From the NCBI GenBank assembly GCA_038744685.1, contig JBCDMB010000001.1, forward strand, positions 124,001 to 188,000: a DNA stretch of 64,000 bases, read 5' to 3'. Position 1 is the first letter of the stretch; each line of letters opens with the position of its first letter. This stretch comes from Verrucomicrobiota bacterium (GTDB lineage: Bacteria; Verrucomicrobiota; Verrucomicrobiia; Opitutales; Puniceicoccaceae). Shown here one piece after another: positions 18,692-27,997 of the stretch. A program made the position numbers and the translations under genes. A model generated the notes under the pieces. It searched no databases and had not been told where the DNA came from. It saw nothing but the letters and a program-made list of their open reading frames with translations.

Positions 18692-18786
18692 GGAGCGGCG
18701 GTCTTTAGCCGCCGACGAAGGACGGCGAGATGGGCTCAAAGCTGATTGTCCAGACAGGTGAAATCGGCGGCTGACGCCGCCGCTCC
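18692..18786. repeat. Twin-hairpin palindromic repeat, copy A
   Basis: Two arms of 23-24 bp face each other. The left begins GGAGCGGCGG and ends AGCCGCCGA, and the right is its near reverse complement (TCGGCGGCTGACG through CCGCTCC). Each arm is itself a hairpin, giving a cloverleaf-like fold. The same plan, with different stem sequence, occurs at 50372-50448. Confidence 0.65.
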
Positions 18787-18832
18787 GAGAGGAGGGAAAC
18801 AGGAGCTTTGCAGAGTCGTTACTCATTCGCTA

Positions 18833-18892
18833 CTTAAGGGCACTTCGATTGACCTCACGATCCATAGGATGTTGATCGAAATGTCCTTTAAG
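18833..18892. repeat. 60-bp imperfect palindrome related to the ars-locus element ends
   Basis: The left arm starts CTTAAGGGCACTTCGATTGA and the right arm, reversed, reads CTTAAAGGACATTTCGATCA. The core GGGCACTTCGATT plus ACCTC is shared with the terminal repeats of the 313-bp element at 58423-58735. It is probably a reduced relative or a shared recognition sequence. Confidence 0.5.
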
Positions 18893-18942
18893 AAACGACA
18901 CACTTTCAACTTAATTGTAGCGTCTTCGTTTGTCCTGAAAAA

Positions 18943-20895
18943 CTACCCCAACTTTTCCAGTTCCTCGGTCGCTGCCATCCATTTCTCGTTCAGTGAATCG
19001 AGGAGATCGTTTGCGGCGACCACGCTGCGGTTGAGCTCCATCACCTCGCCGGGATTGGTTTCATAAAGAAGCGGGTCCTCGAGCTTTTCCGAGAGTTGTT
19101 TTTGCTTGTCTTCCAACTGGCAAATTTCGTCCTCCAGTCTCTCAATTTTCGCCCGCACCTTGCTCCGGACTTTTCGCTCTTCTGCTTCCTTACGTTTTTG
19201 TTCTTTCGATTTAAAACCGGTGGATGGATCGGAAGTTTTGGTAGGAACCTTGCGTTTGGCAAAGTCCGCAGGTCGATGGTCGCCGGGATCCCCGCTATCG
19301 ACTAGTCCTGCTCTCTCGCCAGCACTGCCGGACTTTCGGAGATAATAGTCGTAGTCTCCCGAGAAAGGCGTGAGTTTCCCGGCGTTTACCCGAAGCACTC
19401 GTTCGGCGATCTGACGGATAAAATAGACGTCATGACTGATGAAAATGAGGGTTCCAGAATAATCTTCCAGCGCAGTGATCAATGCCTCGATGCTCGCCAT
19501 GTCGAGATGGGTTGTAGGCTCGTCCATCAGTAGCAGGTTTGGTGGATCGAGCAGCAGTTTGACTAGCCCGAGACGGCTTTTCTCTCCACCGGAGAGCACT
19601 TTCACTTTCTTGAAAACCGCATCTCCGCGGAACAGGAATGAACCAAGGACCGTGCGAGCCATCGCTTCGCCAACCGGATTGCGAATACTCTGAACTTCCT
19701 CGAGAACGGTCTGCTCCGGATTGAGAGTATCGATTCGGTTTTGAGAAAAGTAGCCGGACTTCGCCTGATGTCCGAGGATTCGGTCGCCTTTCTGTGGTTC
19801 GAGAACTCCTGCAAGCAATTTGAGTAAGGTCGATTTACCTGCTCCATTCGGCCCGACCAGCACAATGCGCTGACCTTTTTCAATCGTTAGGTCGATTCCT
19901 TCGTAGACGGGATGATTCGGGTAGGCAAAGTGAAGATTCTCGAGTGAGATGACCTTTTGGCCGCTCGGAGTGGGTTGGGGGAAGGCGACTTTGATGGTCC
20001 GCTCTGTAGACTTCGGCGCCTCGATTCGCTCCATTCGGTCCAATTGTTTCTGTTTGGATTTCGCCTGGGTTGCCTTGGTGTTCTTCGCTCCAAACCGTTC
20101 GACGAACCGTTCCAGCTGGGCGATTTTACGCTGTTGCGATCGGTGCGCGGCCAGATGCTGTTCGTCCCGTGCTTCCGCCTCCTTCACGTAGTCGTCGTAG
20201 TTTCCTCTATAAAAGTGGATACGATGATGGCGCACCTCGCGGATGCTGTTGATCACCTCGTTCAGAAACGAGCGGTCGTGGCTGATGAGGAGGATGGAGC
20301 CAGGATAGTTCTTGAGGTGATTCTGGAACCACTGGAGCGATTCGAGATCTAGATGGTTCGTCGGCTCATCGAGCATCAGGAGATCCGGCTCTGCTGTCAG
20401 GAGTCGGGCTAGGTAGGCGCGCATGACCCAGCCTCCACTCAGGGTTCTCGCCGGTTGGTCGAAATCCGATTCGCGAAACGAGAGTCCGGCTAGGATTTGT
20501 TTTGCCTTTGGCTCAATCTCGAAGCCACCAATCTCCGTGTATTCGGACACGGCATCGTGATAGTCGTCGGACTGGTCCTTGGCTCGTTCGAAATCGCCAA
20601 TTCGCTTCCTCAGTTTCGCGTGGTGAGGGGTCACCCCAGCGGCAATCTCGATCACCGTCTCTTCTCCTGTGGGTGCAGTCTCCTGAGGGAGGTGACCTAC
20701 GATGGCTTTCTTATCAAGATCGATCACCCCCTCGTCCGGCTCGGCCTCGCCGAGGATCATGGAAAAGAGGGTCGTTTTCCCAACGCCGTTTGGACCGACC
20801 AGAGCCGACCGTTCACCTCGATCAATCCGAAATGACACGTTCTCAAAAAGCGTCTGCGAACCAAATGCCTTGGAGAGTCCGGAAACTTGCAACAT
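18943..20895 (-). CDS. ABC-F family ATPase (Uup/YheS-like ribosome-associated)
   Basis: A 650-residue soluble protein with two ABC cassettes and no membrane domain. Cassette one has GPNGVGKT (34-41), LSGGW and DEPTNHLD. Cassette two has GPNGAGKST, LSGGEKSR and DEPTTHLD. The inter-cassette arm (about 240-300, rich in Gln/Lys/Arg) is the P-site tRNA-interaction motif region of translational ABC-F proteins. A Lys/Glu-rich C-terminal coiled coil (about 565-650) resembles Uup-type extensions. Such proteins rescue stalled ribosomes or give resistance; which applies here is not decidable by eye. Confidence 0.92.
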   Translation of the reverse strand: MLQVSGLSKAFGSQTLFENVSFRIDRGERSALVGPNGVGKTTLFSMILGEAEPDEGVIDLDKKAIVGHLPQETAPTGEETVIEIAAGVTPHHAKLRKRIGDFERAKDQSDDYHDAVSEYTEIGGFEIEPKAKQILAGLSFRESDFDQPARTLSGGWVMRAYLARLLTAEPDLLMLDEPTNHLDLESLQWFQNHLKNYPGSILLISHDRSFLNEVINSIREVRHHRIHFYRGNYDDYVKEAEARDEQHLAAHRSQQRKIAQLERFVERFGAKNTKATQAKSKQKQLDRMERIEAPKSTERTIKVAFPQPTPSGQKVISLENLHFAYPNHPVYEGIDLTIEKGQRIVLVGPNGAGKSTLLKLLAGVLEPQKGDRILGHQAKSGYFSQNRIDTLNPEQTVLEEVQSIRNPVGEAMARTVLGSFLFRGDAVFKKVKVLSGGEKSRLGLVKLLLDPPNLLLMDEPTTHLDMASIEALITALEDYSGTLIFISHDVYFIRQIAERVLRVNAGKLTPFSGDYDYYLRKSGSAGERAGLVDSGDPGDHRPADFAKRKVPTKTSDPSTGFKSKEQKRKEAEERKVRSKVRAKIERLEDEICQLEDKQKQLSEKLEDPLLYETNPGEVMELNRSVVAANDLLDSLNEKWMAATEELEKLG

Positions 20896-21313
20896 AAGAA
20901 AACCTCTACGCCAAAGTGGGGGTTGAGAAACGACAAGATAAATCTTGGTGAGTTTGTGTTAAAGGATAGGGACGGGTTTCGCGAATGACGGACAAGCCGT
21001 GCTGGCTGACACCCGAGCAGGAAATCTATTCGGAGAAAGATTCAATCCTAAGGAACTTAATTTCGAGGCCACGTTTGAGCTCTTACTGACGGCCTCAATT
21101 TTTATGATGCCTTTGTCTTATGAATTAGCACGGTAGGGCGATGGCTCTGGCGAGCCTCGTAGGTTGAATAAACATCGGGGATTTATTTTCCGCATGCCTC
21201 TTCCCTGGAACGTAGTTCCGAGGCCACACTTTCGCATACCACTACCGTAGCCCGTATCCCACCGGTTTTCGTTTTTCGTTTCGTTTAGGGCTTTTTGTTA
21301 CCAAGCTCCTCGA
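20896..21313. other. Gene-free stretch with two short direct repeats
   Basis: No gene is supported in this 418-bp stretch between divergent genes. It contains two same-orientation copies of a 21-bp repeat: GGAACTTAATTTC plus GAGGCCAC at 21052-21072 and GGAACGTAGTTCC plus GAGGCCAC at 21207-21227. Related copies are at 30249-30269 and 30344-30364. Promoters for the ABC-F gene and ilvA must lie at its ends. Confidence 0.5.
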
Positions 21314-22840
21314 ATGGAGTGGAGTAGGGAGTCGTTGGAACATGAGATCCTCATGGCCCGTGAAAGGGTGTATGCGGCGGGGGATGCTACCCCGATGGAG
21401 AGGCTTTCGTTAGACGGCTTTGGCGAGATTCAGGTGAAACGCGAGGACCTTTCCCCGATCAAGGCATACAAGTGGCGTGGTGCTTTCAATCGGATGGTTT
21501 TAATTCCCGAAGAGGATCGGCATCAGCCAGTGATTGCGGCGTCAGCAGGTAACCATGCGCAGGGAGTTGCGCTGGGTGCCAAGGCACTCGGACTCAAGGC
21601 GAAAATCTACATGCCGACTACGACACCCGAGGTGAAACAACGTGCAGTCCGGGATCGGGGAGGAGACTCGGTTGAGATTTTTTTAGTTGGAGACAGCTAC
21701 GATGACGCACTTGCGGAAGCAAAGAGAGTCGCTGAAACAGAGGGAACCTTTGTCCATGCCTACGACGACCTTTCTGTAATTGCGGGCCAGGCGACTCTTG
21801 CCGATGAGGTAGGGCTCTCAGGGAGTGGCTCGTTTGATGTCGCCTATCTACAGATCGGTGGTGGAGGCATGGCCGCGGGTGCTGGCTTTTGGTTGAAACG
21901 GTCTTACCCTGGGATTCGCATCGTCGGCGTGGAAGGAGAGGGGCAGGCTTCGATGGCGGCTGCGGTAAAAGCTGGGAAACCAGTGCGTTTAACCGAGCTC
22001 GATATTTTTTGTGACGGGACCGCAGTTCGGGAAGCCGGCGAGATCACCCATGCGATCTGTGCAGATGTGATCGATGAGTTTGTCACCGTTGCAAACGAGG
22101 AGGTGAGTGATGCCATACGGATCTATTGGGAGAGTCTGCGCTGCTTGCTTGAGCCTTCGGGTGCAATGGGTTTGGCCGGACTGATCAAGCACGGTAAAAA
22201 GAATCCGTTCGACCGAGCACTCGTAATAGCCTGTGGGGCGAATATGGATTTTGGACAACTCCCCCTTGTTGCGGACTCGGCTGGAATTGGCGGCCGCAGA
22301 CGAAGGCATGTGCGTGTATCCATGCCGGAACGACAAGGCGCGATGTTGGATTTGTTTGATAAAGCGTTTGGCGGCCTGAGCGTAATCGATTTTCAGTATG
22401 GAAAGACCAGTTCGTCACAAGCTTTTCCGATCTTCGGCATAGTGCTGAACGAGAAAGAGTATGGGGATCTATCCCAGCGACTGTCTGACGGAGGTTACGA
22501 ACCGGAATGGGTGGATGGAACGGCGGCCGTTCGTTTTCGAACGATTCCTTGCGATCCGCACACGCTGAACCACGCTGTATTTCTTGAGATCGACTTTTAC
22601 GAACGGCCTGGAGCACTTCGAGCGTTCTTGGAGAATGTCGTGAAGGGTCGGGCGAATCTTTGCTATTTCAACTACCGTTATTCGGGAGAGCGTATTGGGC
22701 GTGCCCTCGCGGCGATAGAGTTCGAGGACGAGAAGGATTTAACCCGTTTCCGCGAAGATCTTCCCTCGGAAGGTCCCGGTTATCGAAGTGTACGCATTCT
22801 GAGCCGGGAGGAGGCCGAACGGTCGGTCGTTGGGGTATAG
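21314..22840 (+). CDS. ilvA: Threonine ammonia-lyase (biosynthetic threonine dehydratase)
   Basis: A 508-residue PLP enzyme that converts L-threonine to 2-oxobutyrate and ammonia, the first committed step to isoleucine. Lys53 in KWRGAF is the PLP lysine. [15 protein letters not shown] binds substrate, and the glycine loop GGGGMAAG (about 177-184) binds the phosphate. The C-terminal ~180 residues carry two ACT-like regulatory domains ([20 protein letters not shown] and [20 protein letters not shown]), as in the isoleucine-inhibited biosynthetic form. The window also has a citramalate synthase, a threonine-independent route to the same product. Confidence 0.95.
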   Translation: MEWSRESLEHEILMARERVYAAGDATPMERLSLDGFGEIQVKREDLSPIKAYKWRGAFNRMVLIPEEDRHQPVIAASAGNHAQGVALGAKALGLKAKIYMPTTTPEVKQRAVRDRGGDSVEIFLVGDSYDDALAEAKRVAETEGTFVHAYDDLSVIAGQATLADEVGLSGSGSFDVAYLQIGGGGMAAGAGFWLKRSYPGIRIVGVEGEGQASMAAAVKAGKPVRLTELDIFCDGTAVREAGEITHAICADVIDEFVTVANEEVSDAIRIYWESLRCLLEPSGAMGLAGLIKHGKKNPFDRALVIACGANMDFGQLPLVADSAGIGGRRRRHVRVSMPERQGAMLDLFDKAFGGLSVIDFQYGKTSSSQAFPIFGIVLNEKEYGDLSQRLSDGGYEPEWVDGTAAVRFRTIPCDPHTLNHAVFLEIDFYERPGALRAFLENVVKGRANLCYFNYRYSGERIGRALAAIEFEDEKDLTRFREDLPSEGPGYRSVRILSREEAERSVVGV

Positions 22841-22874
22841 CCGAAGTAGATTGCGGCTTTGCATAGCACTGGAA

Positions 22875-22976
22875 AGATAGCGAACTCGAAACTTTGAACT
22901 TCCAACGCTGAACGTCGAAGGAGGGAGGTATTTTAACGCTGGATGTCTAGCGTTCAACATTGAACGTTCGCTATCT
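22875..22976. repeat. 102-bp palindromic repeat with AGATAGCGAAC ends
   Basis: AGATAGCGAAC at 22875-22885 faces GTTCGCTATCT at 22966-22976. The interior alternates short units such as TTGAACTTCCAACGCTGAAC and AGCGTTCAACATTGAACG, imperfectly complementary across the centre. It lies between ilvA and fabI and has no coding content. Confidence 0.6.
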
Positions 22977-23088
22977 CTGCGGCAAAAACCGATCTCGAGA
23001 ACCAATAAGTTCAATCTCGATGCTTATCCCGATTTTAATCCTGAGAAAGCACTTTACCCTAAACCATCGTGCATGCTGAACTAGACGC

Positions 23089-23895
23089 ATGAGTTTCCTG
23101 CAACTGGAGGACCGGACTTTTCTAGTATTTGGCGTGGCGAATCGTAAGAGCGTCGCCTGGGCTGTAGCCAAGGTGCTGGAGGCTGAGGGAGCTAAGGTCA
23201 TCTACAGTGTGCGCTCCGAAGAACGTCGCGCGAGTCTGGCGAAGTTGCTTGGCGATCGGACTTGTTACGTTTGTGACGTAGAGGAAGAGGGTGCATTGGA
23301 AAGTCTGGCAGAGGAGATTGGTGCGGAAACCCGGATCGACGGCATTCTTCACTCCATCGCTTTCGCGGATTACAGTGATGGCTTCAAACCGTTTCACGAG
23401 ACCGGAAGAAAACAGTTTTTGCAGGCAACCCAGATATCGGCCTTTTCTCTTTCGGAGATTGCCAATGCCTTCAAGGGACGTCTGGCGAAAGATGCCTCGG
23501 TAGTTTCGATCGGGATCTCTACGATTGAGCTCACGGCTGAGAATTACGGCTACATGGGTCCGGTAAAAGCAGCCCTCGAGGCGGTCAGCCGGAACCTGGC
23601 GAAGTCGTTCAGCTCGTTTTCCGAAGTGCGCTTCAATACGGTAAATTCCGGACCCCTAAAGACGAGTGCCTCTGCAGGGATTCCCGGTTACATGAATAAC
23701 TACCTTTACGCGGAAAAGATGACCTTGCGGAAAAGGGCACTGGCGACTGACGAAGTGGCGGATACGGCTGTCTTTCTCCTCAGCCCCCGTTCCTCCGGGA
23801 TCAACGGTCAGGGGATCGTTGTGAACGCGGGGATGGATACCAACTACTTCGATAAGGAACTCGTTGAACGAACCATGCGTGGCGATGCAGTTTAA
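23089..23895 (+). CDS. fabI: Enoyl-[acyl-carrier-protein] reductase (FabI type)
   Basis: A 268-residue SDR-fold enzyme that reduces trans-2-enoyl-ACP with NAD(P)H in the last step of each fatty acid elongation cycle. [16 protein letters not shown] is the FabI cofactor motif. The catalytic Tyr/Lys are in [25 protein letters not shown] and [14 protein letters not shown] match the C-terminal family pattern. It overlaps the following ketosynthase gene by 11 bp, so the two are co-translated. Confidence 0.95.
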   Translation: MSFLQLEDRTFLVFGVANRKSVAWAVAKVLEAEGAKVIYSVRSEERRASLAKLLGDRTCYVCDVEEEGALESLAEEIGAETRIDGILHSIAFADYSDGFKPFHETGRKQFLQATQISAFSLSEIANAFKGRLAKDASVVSIGISTIELTAENYGYMGPVKAALEAVSRNLAKSFSSFSEVRFNTVNSGPLKTSASAGIPGYMNNYLYAEKMTLRKRALATDEVADTAVFLLSPRSSGINGQGIVVNAGMDTNYFDKELVERTMRGDAV

Positions 23896-24928
23896 GCACA
23901 CCCGCATTGCAGAATTGGCCCATGCCCTGCCGGAAGAGCGTTTGACCTCGGATGGGATTGAGGAGCGACTGGCCCCGCTCTACGAACGATTGAAGTTGCC
24001 GGGGGGTCGCCTCGAATTGATGACGGGGATCCGGGAGAGGCGGCTTTGGCCCGAAGGCACCCGACCTTCCGAGGCGAGTAGTCTCGCCGGAAAGGCAGTT
24101 CTGGGAAAACTGGATGGGAGGTTTCCGGAGATTGATCTTCTGATTCATGCGGCGGTATCGCGCGACCGTCTCGAGCCGGCCACGGCCGCCTACGTTCACA
24201 AAGAGCTGGAGCTTCCCAAGCACACCCAGATTTTCGATCTCTCGAATGCCTGTCTCGGTTTTCTGAATGCGATGGTTACTGCCGGGGCGATGATTGAAGC
24301 GGGGCTAATCCGCACAGCTCTACTCGTTGCTGGAGAGAATGGAAGACCTCTTCAGGAAGAAACGATGGCAACGCTTCTGAGCGGTAACTTTTCCCGCAAA
24401 ACGATCAAACCTTTCTTTGCGAACCTGACCATAGGTTGTGGAGCGGTGGGTATGGTGCTTTGCCACGAGGATTGTTTGGATGGGCCGGGAATCGGTCAGC
24501 TGGAATTCGGGGTTTCCGGAACCGACGGATCGTTCTCCCATCTCTGCGAAGGAGATAGCTCGGACGGAGGGGGATTGGTCATGCAGACGGACTCCGAAGC
24601 GCTGCTTGAAGCCGGCATCGGGCTTGCCTCTGAGACTTGGGAGAAATTCAAGAAGGAGGATCCCTTCCCGGAAGACTTCCAACGGGTGATCACTCATCAA
24701 GTCGGTAAGACTCATCAGCGAAAACTCCACGAGGCCCTCTCCATCGATCCGGATTTGGATTACCCCACCTACCCGTTTTTGGGAAACGTCGGATCGGTTG
24801 CCTGCCCAATCACCTTATCGTTGGCTTACGAGAACGGTATCGTCAATCCCGGCGAACGGGTCGCGCTGCTCGGTATTGGGAGCGGGCTCAGTTCGGTGAT
24901 GTTGGGTGTGCGGGTTTTGAGAAACTAA
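23885..24928 (+). CDS. Ketoacyl-ACP synthase III-like protein (FabH/OleA family)
   Basis: A 347-residue thiolase-fold condensing enzyme. I use the ATG at 23885, since the longer frame starts with TTG. The nucleophile is the Cys of [13 protein letters not shown]. The His of [10 protein letters not shown] and the Asn of LGNVGS complete the Cys-His-Asn triad. The SNACLGF signature is closer to OleA-like, acyl-CoA condensing enzymes than to housekeeping FabH (usually AACAGF). The tight overlap with fabI suggests a fatty-acyl chain role, but whether it starts fatty acid synthesis or makes another ketoacyl product is open. Confidence 0.85.
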   Translation: MQFKHTRIAELAHALPEERLTSDGIEERLAPLYERLKLPGGRLELMTGIRERRLWPEGTRPSEASSLAGKAVLGKLDGRFPEIDLLIHAAVSRDRLEPATAAYVHKELELPKHTQIFDLSNACLGFLNAMVTAGAMIEAGLIRTALLVAGENGRPLQEETMATLLSGNFSRKTIKPFFANLTIGCGAVGMVLCHEDCLDGPGIGQLEFGVSGTDGSFSHLCEGDSSDGGGLVMQTDSEALLEAGIGLASETWEKFKKEDPFPEDFQRVITHQVGKTHQRKLHEALSIDPDLDYPTYPFLGNVGSVACPITLSLAYENGIVNPGERVALLGIGSGLSSVMLGVRVLRN

Positions 24929-24946
24929 CCGCAAAGCGCTTCCTCT

Positions 24947-25144
24947 AGTGTGGTGTCAGCGAAGTTCGTTTCTAAAAAGATCTTTGAGTAGCCAATTCTC
25001 TGTTTCAGCGAAAGAGTCGCTGGAGGGTCCGCGTCTCGCGGACCATTCGATTATCTGGATTGCCAAGCGTTGCGGACACCGAGACGGCGTCCCTCCATGG
25101 TTGGGGATGTTAATCTGCGGGTTAATTTCCTGACACCACACTAG
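24947..25144. mobile_element. 198-bp miniature inverted-repeat element bounded by CTAG
   Basis: CTAGTGTGGTGTCAG (24947-24961) is repeated perfectly inverted as CTGACACCACACTAG (25130-25144). CTAG at each outer end may be a 4-bp target duplication, leaving TGTGGTGTCAG as the 11-bp inverted end. A nested hairpin inside (GGAGGGTCCGCGTCTCG against CGAGACGGCGTCCCTCC) resembles the twin-hairpin repeats. It has no coding capacity, so movement would need a transposase supplied elsewhere. Confidence 0.65.
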
Positions 25145-25318
25145 GAAGTGACTTTCCTTTTTGTAATTCCTATTTTGATCCTAATCGCCTTCGCCTCACA
25201 TCGATTGTGATTCGTAGGGGTAAGAGGCCCTTCCGTAGCCTGCGTTTTGTTTCACCTCTAAGAAGGTGTTCCATTAAAGGCTTTGCATCCCTGCCGGTTT
25301 CACCGCTACGTTTACTCC

Positions 25319-26149
25319 ATGTTGTTGCTGATTATCGGCATTGCTGGGGGTTTTCTGATCGTTGAAAGACTTTGGCCGGCAACAGAATTACCAAAAGTTC
25401 GAGGCTGGTGGTGGCGGGTTGCTTTTGTGAACTTGATTCAGCTGGGGATTGTGATTCTGGCGGGTATGAGTTGGGACCGTTGGTTGCAGCAGGCTTCCGT
25501 TTTCAGCTTTGGCGAGAGTATGCATCCCCTTGTTGGTGCAGCCATTGCTTACGTCATTTCGACATTCATTTACTATTGGTGGCATCGGTTTCGTCACCAC
25601 TCCCGTTTCTTTTGGAGGCTTTGCCACCAGCTTCATCACTCGCCGCGTCGAATCGAAGTGCTGACCTCGTTCTACAAGCATCCCGTTGAGATTCTGTTGA
25701 ATTCTGTTCTCAGTGCGTTGATCGCTTTCTCGCTGTGCGGATTGACGATTGAGGGTGGGGTGCTCTACACCTTGCTAACCGCAGTGGCGGAGTTTTTCTA
25801 CCACTGGAACGTGAGAACGCCCAAGAAACTGGGCTACCTGTTTCAGCGCCCAGAGTCACATCGGGTGCATCATCAATACCGTTTTCACACGAAGAATTTC
25901 GCCGATATTCCTCTTTGGGATGTTCTTTTCGGAACTTTCCAGAACGGGCGTAAGTCATCCGAAACGACATGTGGGTACGATGACTGGAAAGAAGATCGTT
26001 TTGAAGACATGTTAGCTTTTCGGGATGTGAATGCGAAGGATTCGGCGAGTGTCTCACCGCTCCACTTTCTTCCTACCTGCATTGGCTGCAAAAAGAAGTG
26101 GGCTTGCACGGAAGCGCGCCAGCGAGCGGAGGCAGAGTTGGCAGATTGA
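25319..26149 (+). CDS. Fatty acid hydroxylase / sterol desaturase superfamily membrane protein
   Basis: A 276-residue integral membrane protein starting at ATG 25319. At least four hydrophobic segments surround the three histidine clusters of the di-iron active site: HRFRHH, HQLHHS, and HRVHHQYRFH. Members hydroxylate or desaturate lipid chains with O2. The C-terminus has CIGCKKKWAC, two CxxC-like pairs not usual in the family. The stop codon overlaps the next start (TGATG), so translation is coupled to the following 162-residue protein. The natural substrate is unknown. Confidence 0.88.
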   Translation: MLLLIIGIAGGFLIVERLWPATELPKVRGWWWRVAFVNLIQLGIVILAGMSWDRWLQQASVFSFGESMHPLVGAAIAYVISTFIYYWWHRFRHHSRFFWRLCHQLHHSPRRIEVLTSFYKHPVEILLNSVLSALIAFSLCGLTIEGGVLYTLLTAVAEFFYHWNVRTPKKLGYLFQRPESHRVHHQYRFHTKNFADIPLWDVLFGTFQNGRKSSETTCGYDDWKEDRFEDMLAFRDVNAKDSASVSPLHFLPTCIGCKKKWACTEARQRAEAELAD

Positions 26150-26637
26150 TGGGGGATTCAGTTAAGGCACCTCGATGGGTTGGCTGGTGCTCCGTTGTCA
26201 TTCTTTGCTTTGGCTGCCTGCAGTTTATCGGCTACCTCCTCGGCAGTGCCACATTGAGGGGAATTGGGGCCGCCTGTGGTTTTGCGCCTTACACAAAAGT
26301 GTTCAGTGACGTAGACGGTTTTGAAACGTTTGCCGCGGATTTTAGCTTGGTGCTCAAGACAGATGATGGCGAACAGGAAACCATCGTGGTGACCCCAGAG
26401 TTTTACCGCCAACTAAAAGGTCCTTACAATCGCCGCAATGTGTACGGAGCCGCACTCAGTTACGCACCCCGCTTGCCCGAGGAACTCTGGCAAAGCGTGT
26501 TTTGCTATGGAGTCAATGGTCCGCTGCGCGAAGAGTTTGGCATCAGTGACGACGTTTCTGAGATCACTGTCCTCATTCAAACGAGGACCAAAGGGCGGGA
26601 TGATCGTTGGAGTTTTAAGCCACCGTGTTTGGAGTAA
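26149..26637 (+). CDS. Unknown single-pass membrane protein
   Basis: A 162-residue protein from ATG 26149, overlapping the hydroxylase stop and itself overlapped 13 bp by the next gene. One transmembrane segment (about residues 13-34, WCSVVILCFGCLQFIGYLLG) is followed by an outer domain with ETIVVTPEFYRQLKGPYNRR. I recognise no family. The double overlap argues for a complex or shared pathway with the hydroxylase and the HTTM-DCC1 protein. HTTM proteins often have such a small partner (inference from general gene layouts). Confidence 0.75.
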   Translation: MGDSVKAPRWVGWCSVVILCFGCLQFIGYLLGSATLRGIGAACGFAPYTKVFSDVDGFETFAADFSLVLKTDDGEQETIVVTPEFYRQLKGPYNRRNVYGAALSYAPRLPEELWQSVFCYGVNGPLREEFGISDDVSEITVLIQTRTKGRDDRWSFKPPCLE

Positions 26638-27863
26638 AGCAGATCTCCCGCTGGCAGTTTGGGCTCTTCCGGGTTCTTCTGGGAGCCTACCTTGCGGCAC
26701 ACTTTGCCTTTCTGTTACCTTACGCGGGCGAGCTTTTCAGTTCAGCAGGAACTTTGGGCGATTCGTCCTTAAGTCCACTATTCCGAATCCTGCCGAGCCC
26801 CTTCTGGCTCAGCGATTCACCGTGGATGGCGACTGTGGTGGTTGGTCTTGGGATGATAGCGTCCCTCGCTTTTTTGCTTGGGTGGCGGCGTAAGGTCGCG
26901 GCGATCCTTCTTCTCTACCTGTGGGCGAGTCTCTTTTGCCGCAACCCTTTGATTGCCAACCCGTCTCTCGCCTACGTCGGATTGATGCTCTTGCTCTCGA
27001 CCCTCATTCCCAATGGAGAAGCTCTGCGGCTGCGTCCACGAAGAGAGGCACCTTGGTTTTATCCCTCCGGAGTCTACTGGACCGCGTGGTTACTCTTGGC
27101 AATCGGTTATACCTTTAGCGGATTGATCAAACTGCAGAGCCCGAGCTGGCTCGATGGAACGGCATTAATCCATCTCGTAGAAAACCCGCTGGCAAGACCG
27201 GGAGTTTTTCGGGATTTTCTCCTCTCACTGCCGAATGGAGTGCTCTATTCGATGACCTGGATTTGTCTTGCTGGTAAGATTGTTTTCCTGCCGCTCTCGA
27301 TCTGGTGCCGTAGCCGTTGTTTCGTGTGGTGTTTGATGCTGGCCATGCATTTGGGAATCTTCCTTGTCGTAGATTTCGCTGATCTCACGGCGGCGATGGT
27401 GTTGATTCATCTCTTCGTTCTCGACCCTGCGTGGTTGCCGGCTCGCACAGATCGAAAACGTCGTATCCTCTTCTACGATGGCGAATGCGGCCTTTGCACG
27501 AACACGGTAAAGTTCTTTCTCGGGGAGGACCAAGCAAGGGTGCTGCAATACGCACCGTTGCAGGGAACGACTGCAAAGGATTGTTTGTCGGAAGAACTCC
27601 GCGATTCCACAAACCTATCCACAGTGGTCTATCTCACTGAAGACGGCGACCAGAAAAAAAAGCGGATTCGCTCCGACGCAGTCGCGCACGCACTGATCGA
27701 CGTTGGTGGCTTTTGGAAGATTGCCGGGTGGTGCTTGTTGATCGTTCCGAAGTTCATCCGGGAACTCGGCTACAAGTTCGTGGCGAAACACCGCCTAAAG
27801 TTCTTCCCGCAAGGGGCGTGTAAGTTGCCGTCCCCTGAAGAGGCGAAGCAACTGCTTGGTTGA
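26625..27863 (+). CDS. HTTM (vitamin-K carboxylase-like) and DCC1 oxidoreductase fusion
   Basis: A 412-residue fusion starting from GTG 26625. Residues about 1-270 form at least five transmembrane helices of the horizontally transferred transmembrane (HTTM) family, distantly related to gamma-glutamyl carboxylase. Residues about 281-412 are a DCC1 (DUF393) domain starting ILFYDGECGLCTNTVKFFL, where the D-G-x-C-x-x-C motif is thioredoxin-like. Joining membrane and redox modules in one chain suggests electron delivery or disulfide chemistry at the membrane. The overlap with the preceding gene indicates a three-gene unit with the fatty acid hydroxylase. Confidence 0.88.
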   Translation: MFGVKQISRWQFGLFRVLLGAYLAAHFAFLLPYAGELFSSAGTLGDSSLSPLFRILPSPFWLSDSPWMATVVVGLGMIASLAFLLGWRRKVAAILLLYLWASLFCRNPLIANPSLAYVGLMLLLSTLIPNGEALRLRPRREAPWFYPSGVYWTAWLLLAIGYTFSGLIKLQSPSWLDGTALIHLVENPLARPGVFRDFLLSLPNGVLYSMTWICLAGKIVFLPLSIWCRSRCFVWCLMLAMHLGIFLVVDFADLTAAMVLIHLFVLDPAWLPARTDRKRRILFYDGECGLCTNTVKFFLGEDQARVLQYAPLQGTTAKDCLSEELRDSTNLSTVVYLTEDGDQKKKRIRSDAVAHALIDVGGFWKIAGWCLLIVPKFIRELGYKFVAKHRLKFFPQGACKLPSPEEAKQLLG

Positions 27864-27997
27864 GGCGACGTGGGTTTATTGCGAACGAAGGAAAATCAGC
27901 CCGTGGAGACCGATCACTCAACATAGCCCGCTTGGGTATAACTATTGTTACGATCGAGAAGAACGAACCACTGATCTCCAGAGGATTTCACGAGAAT

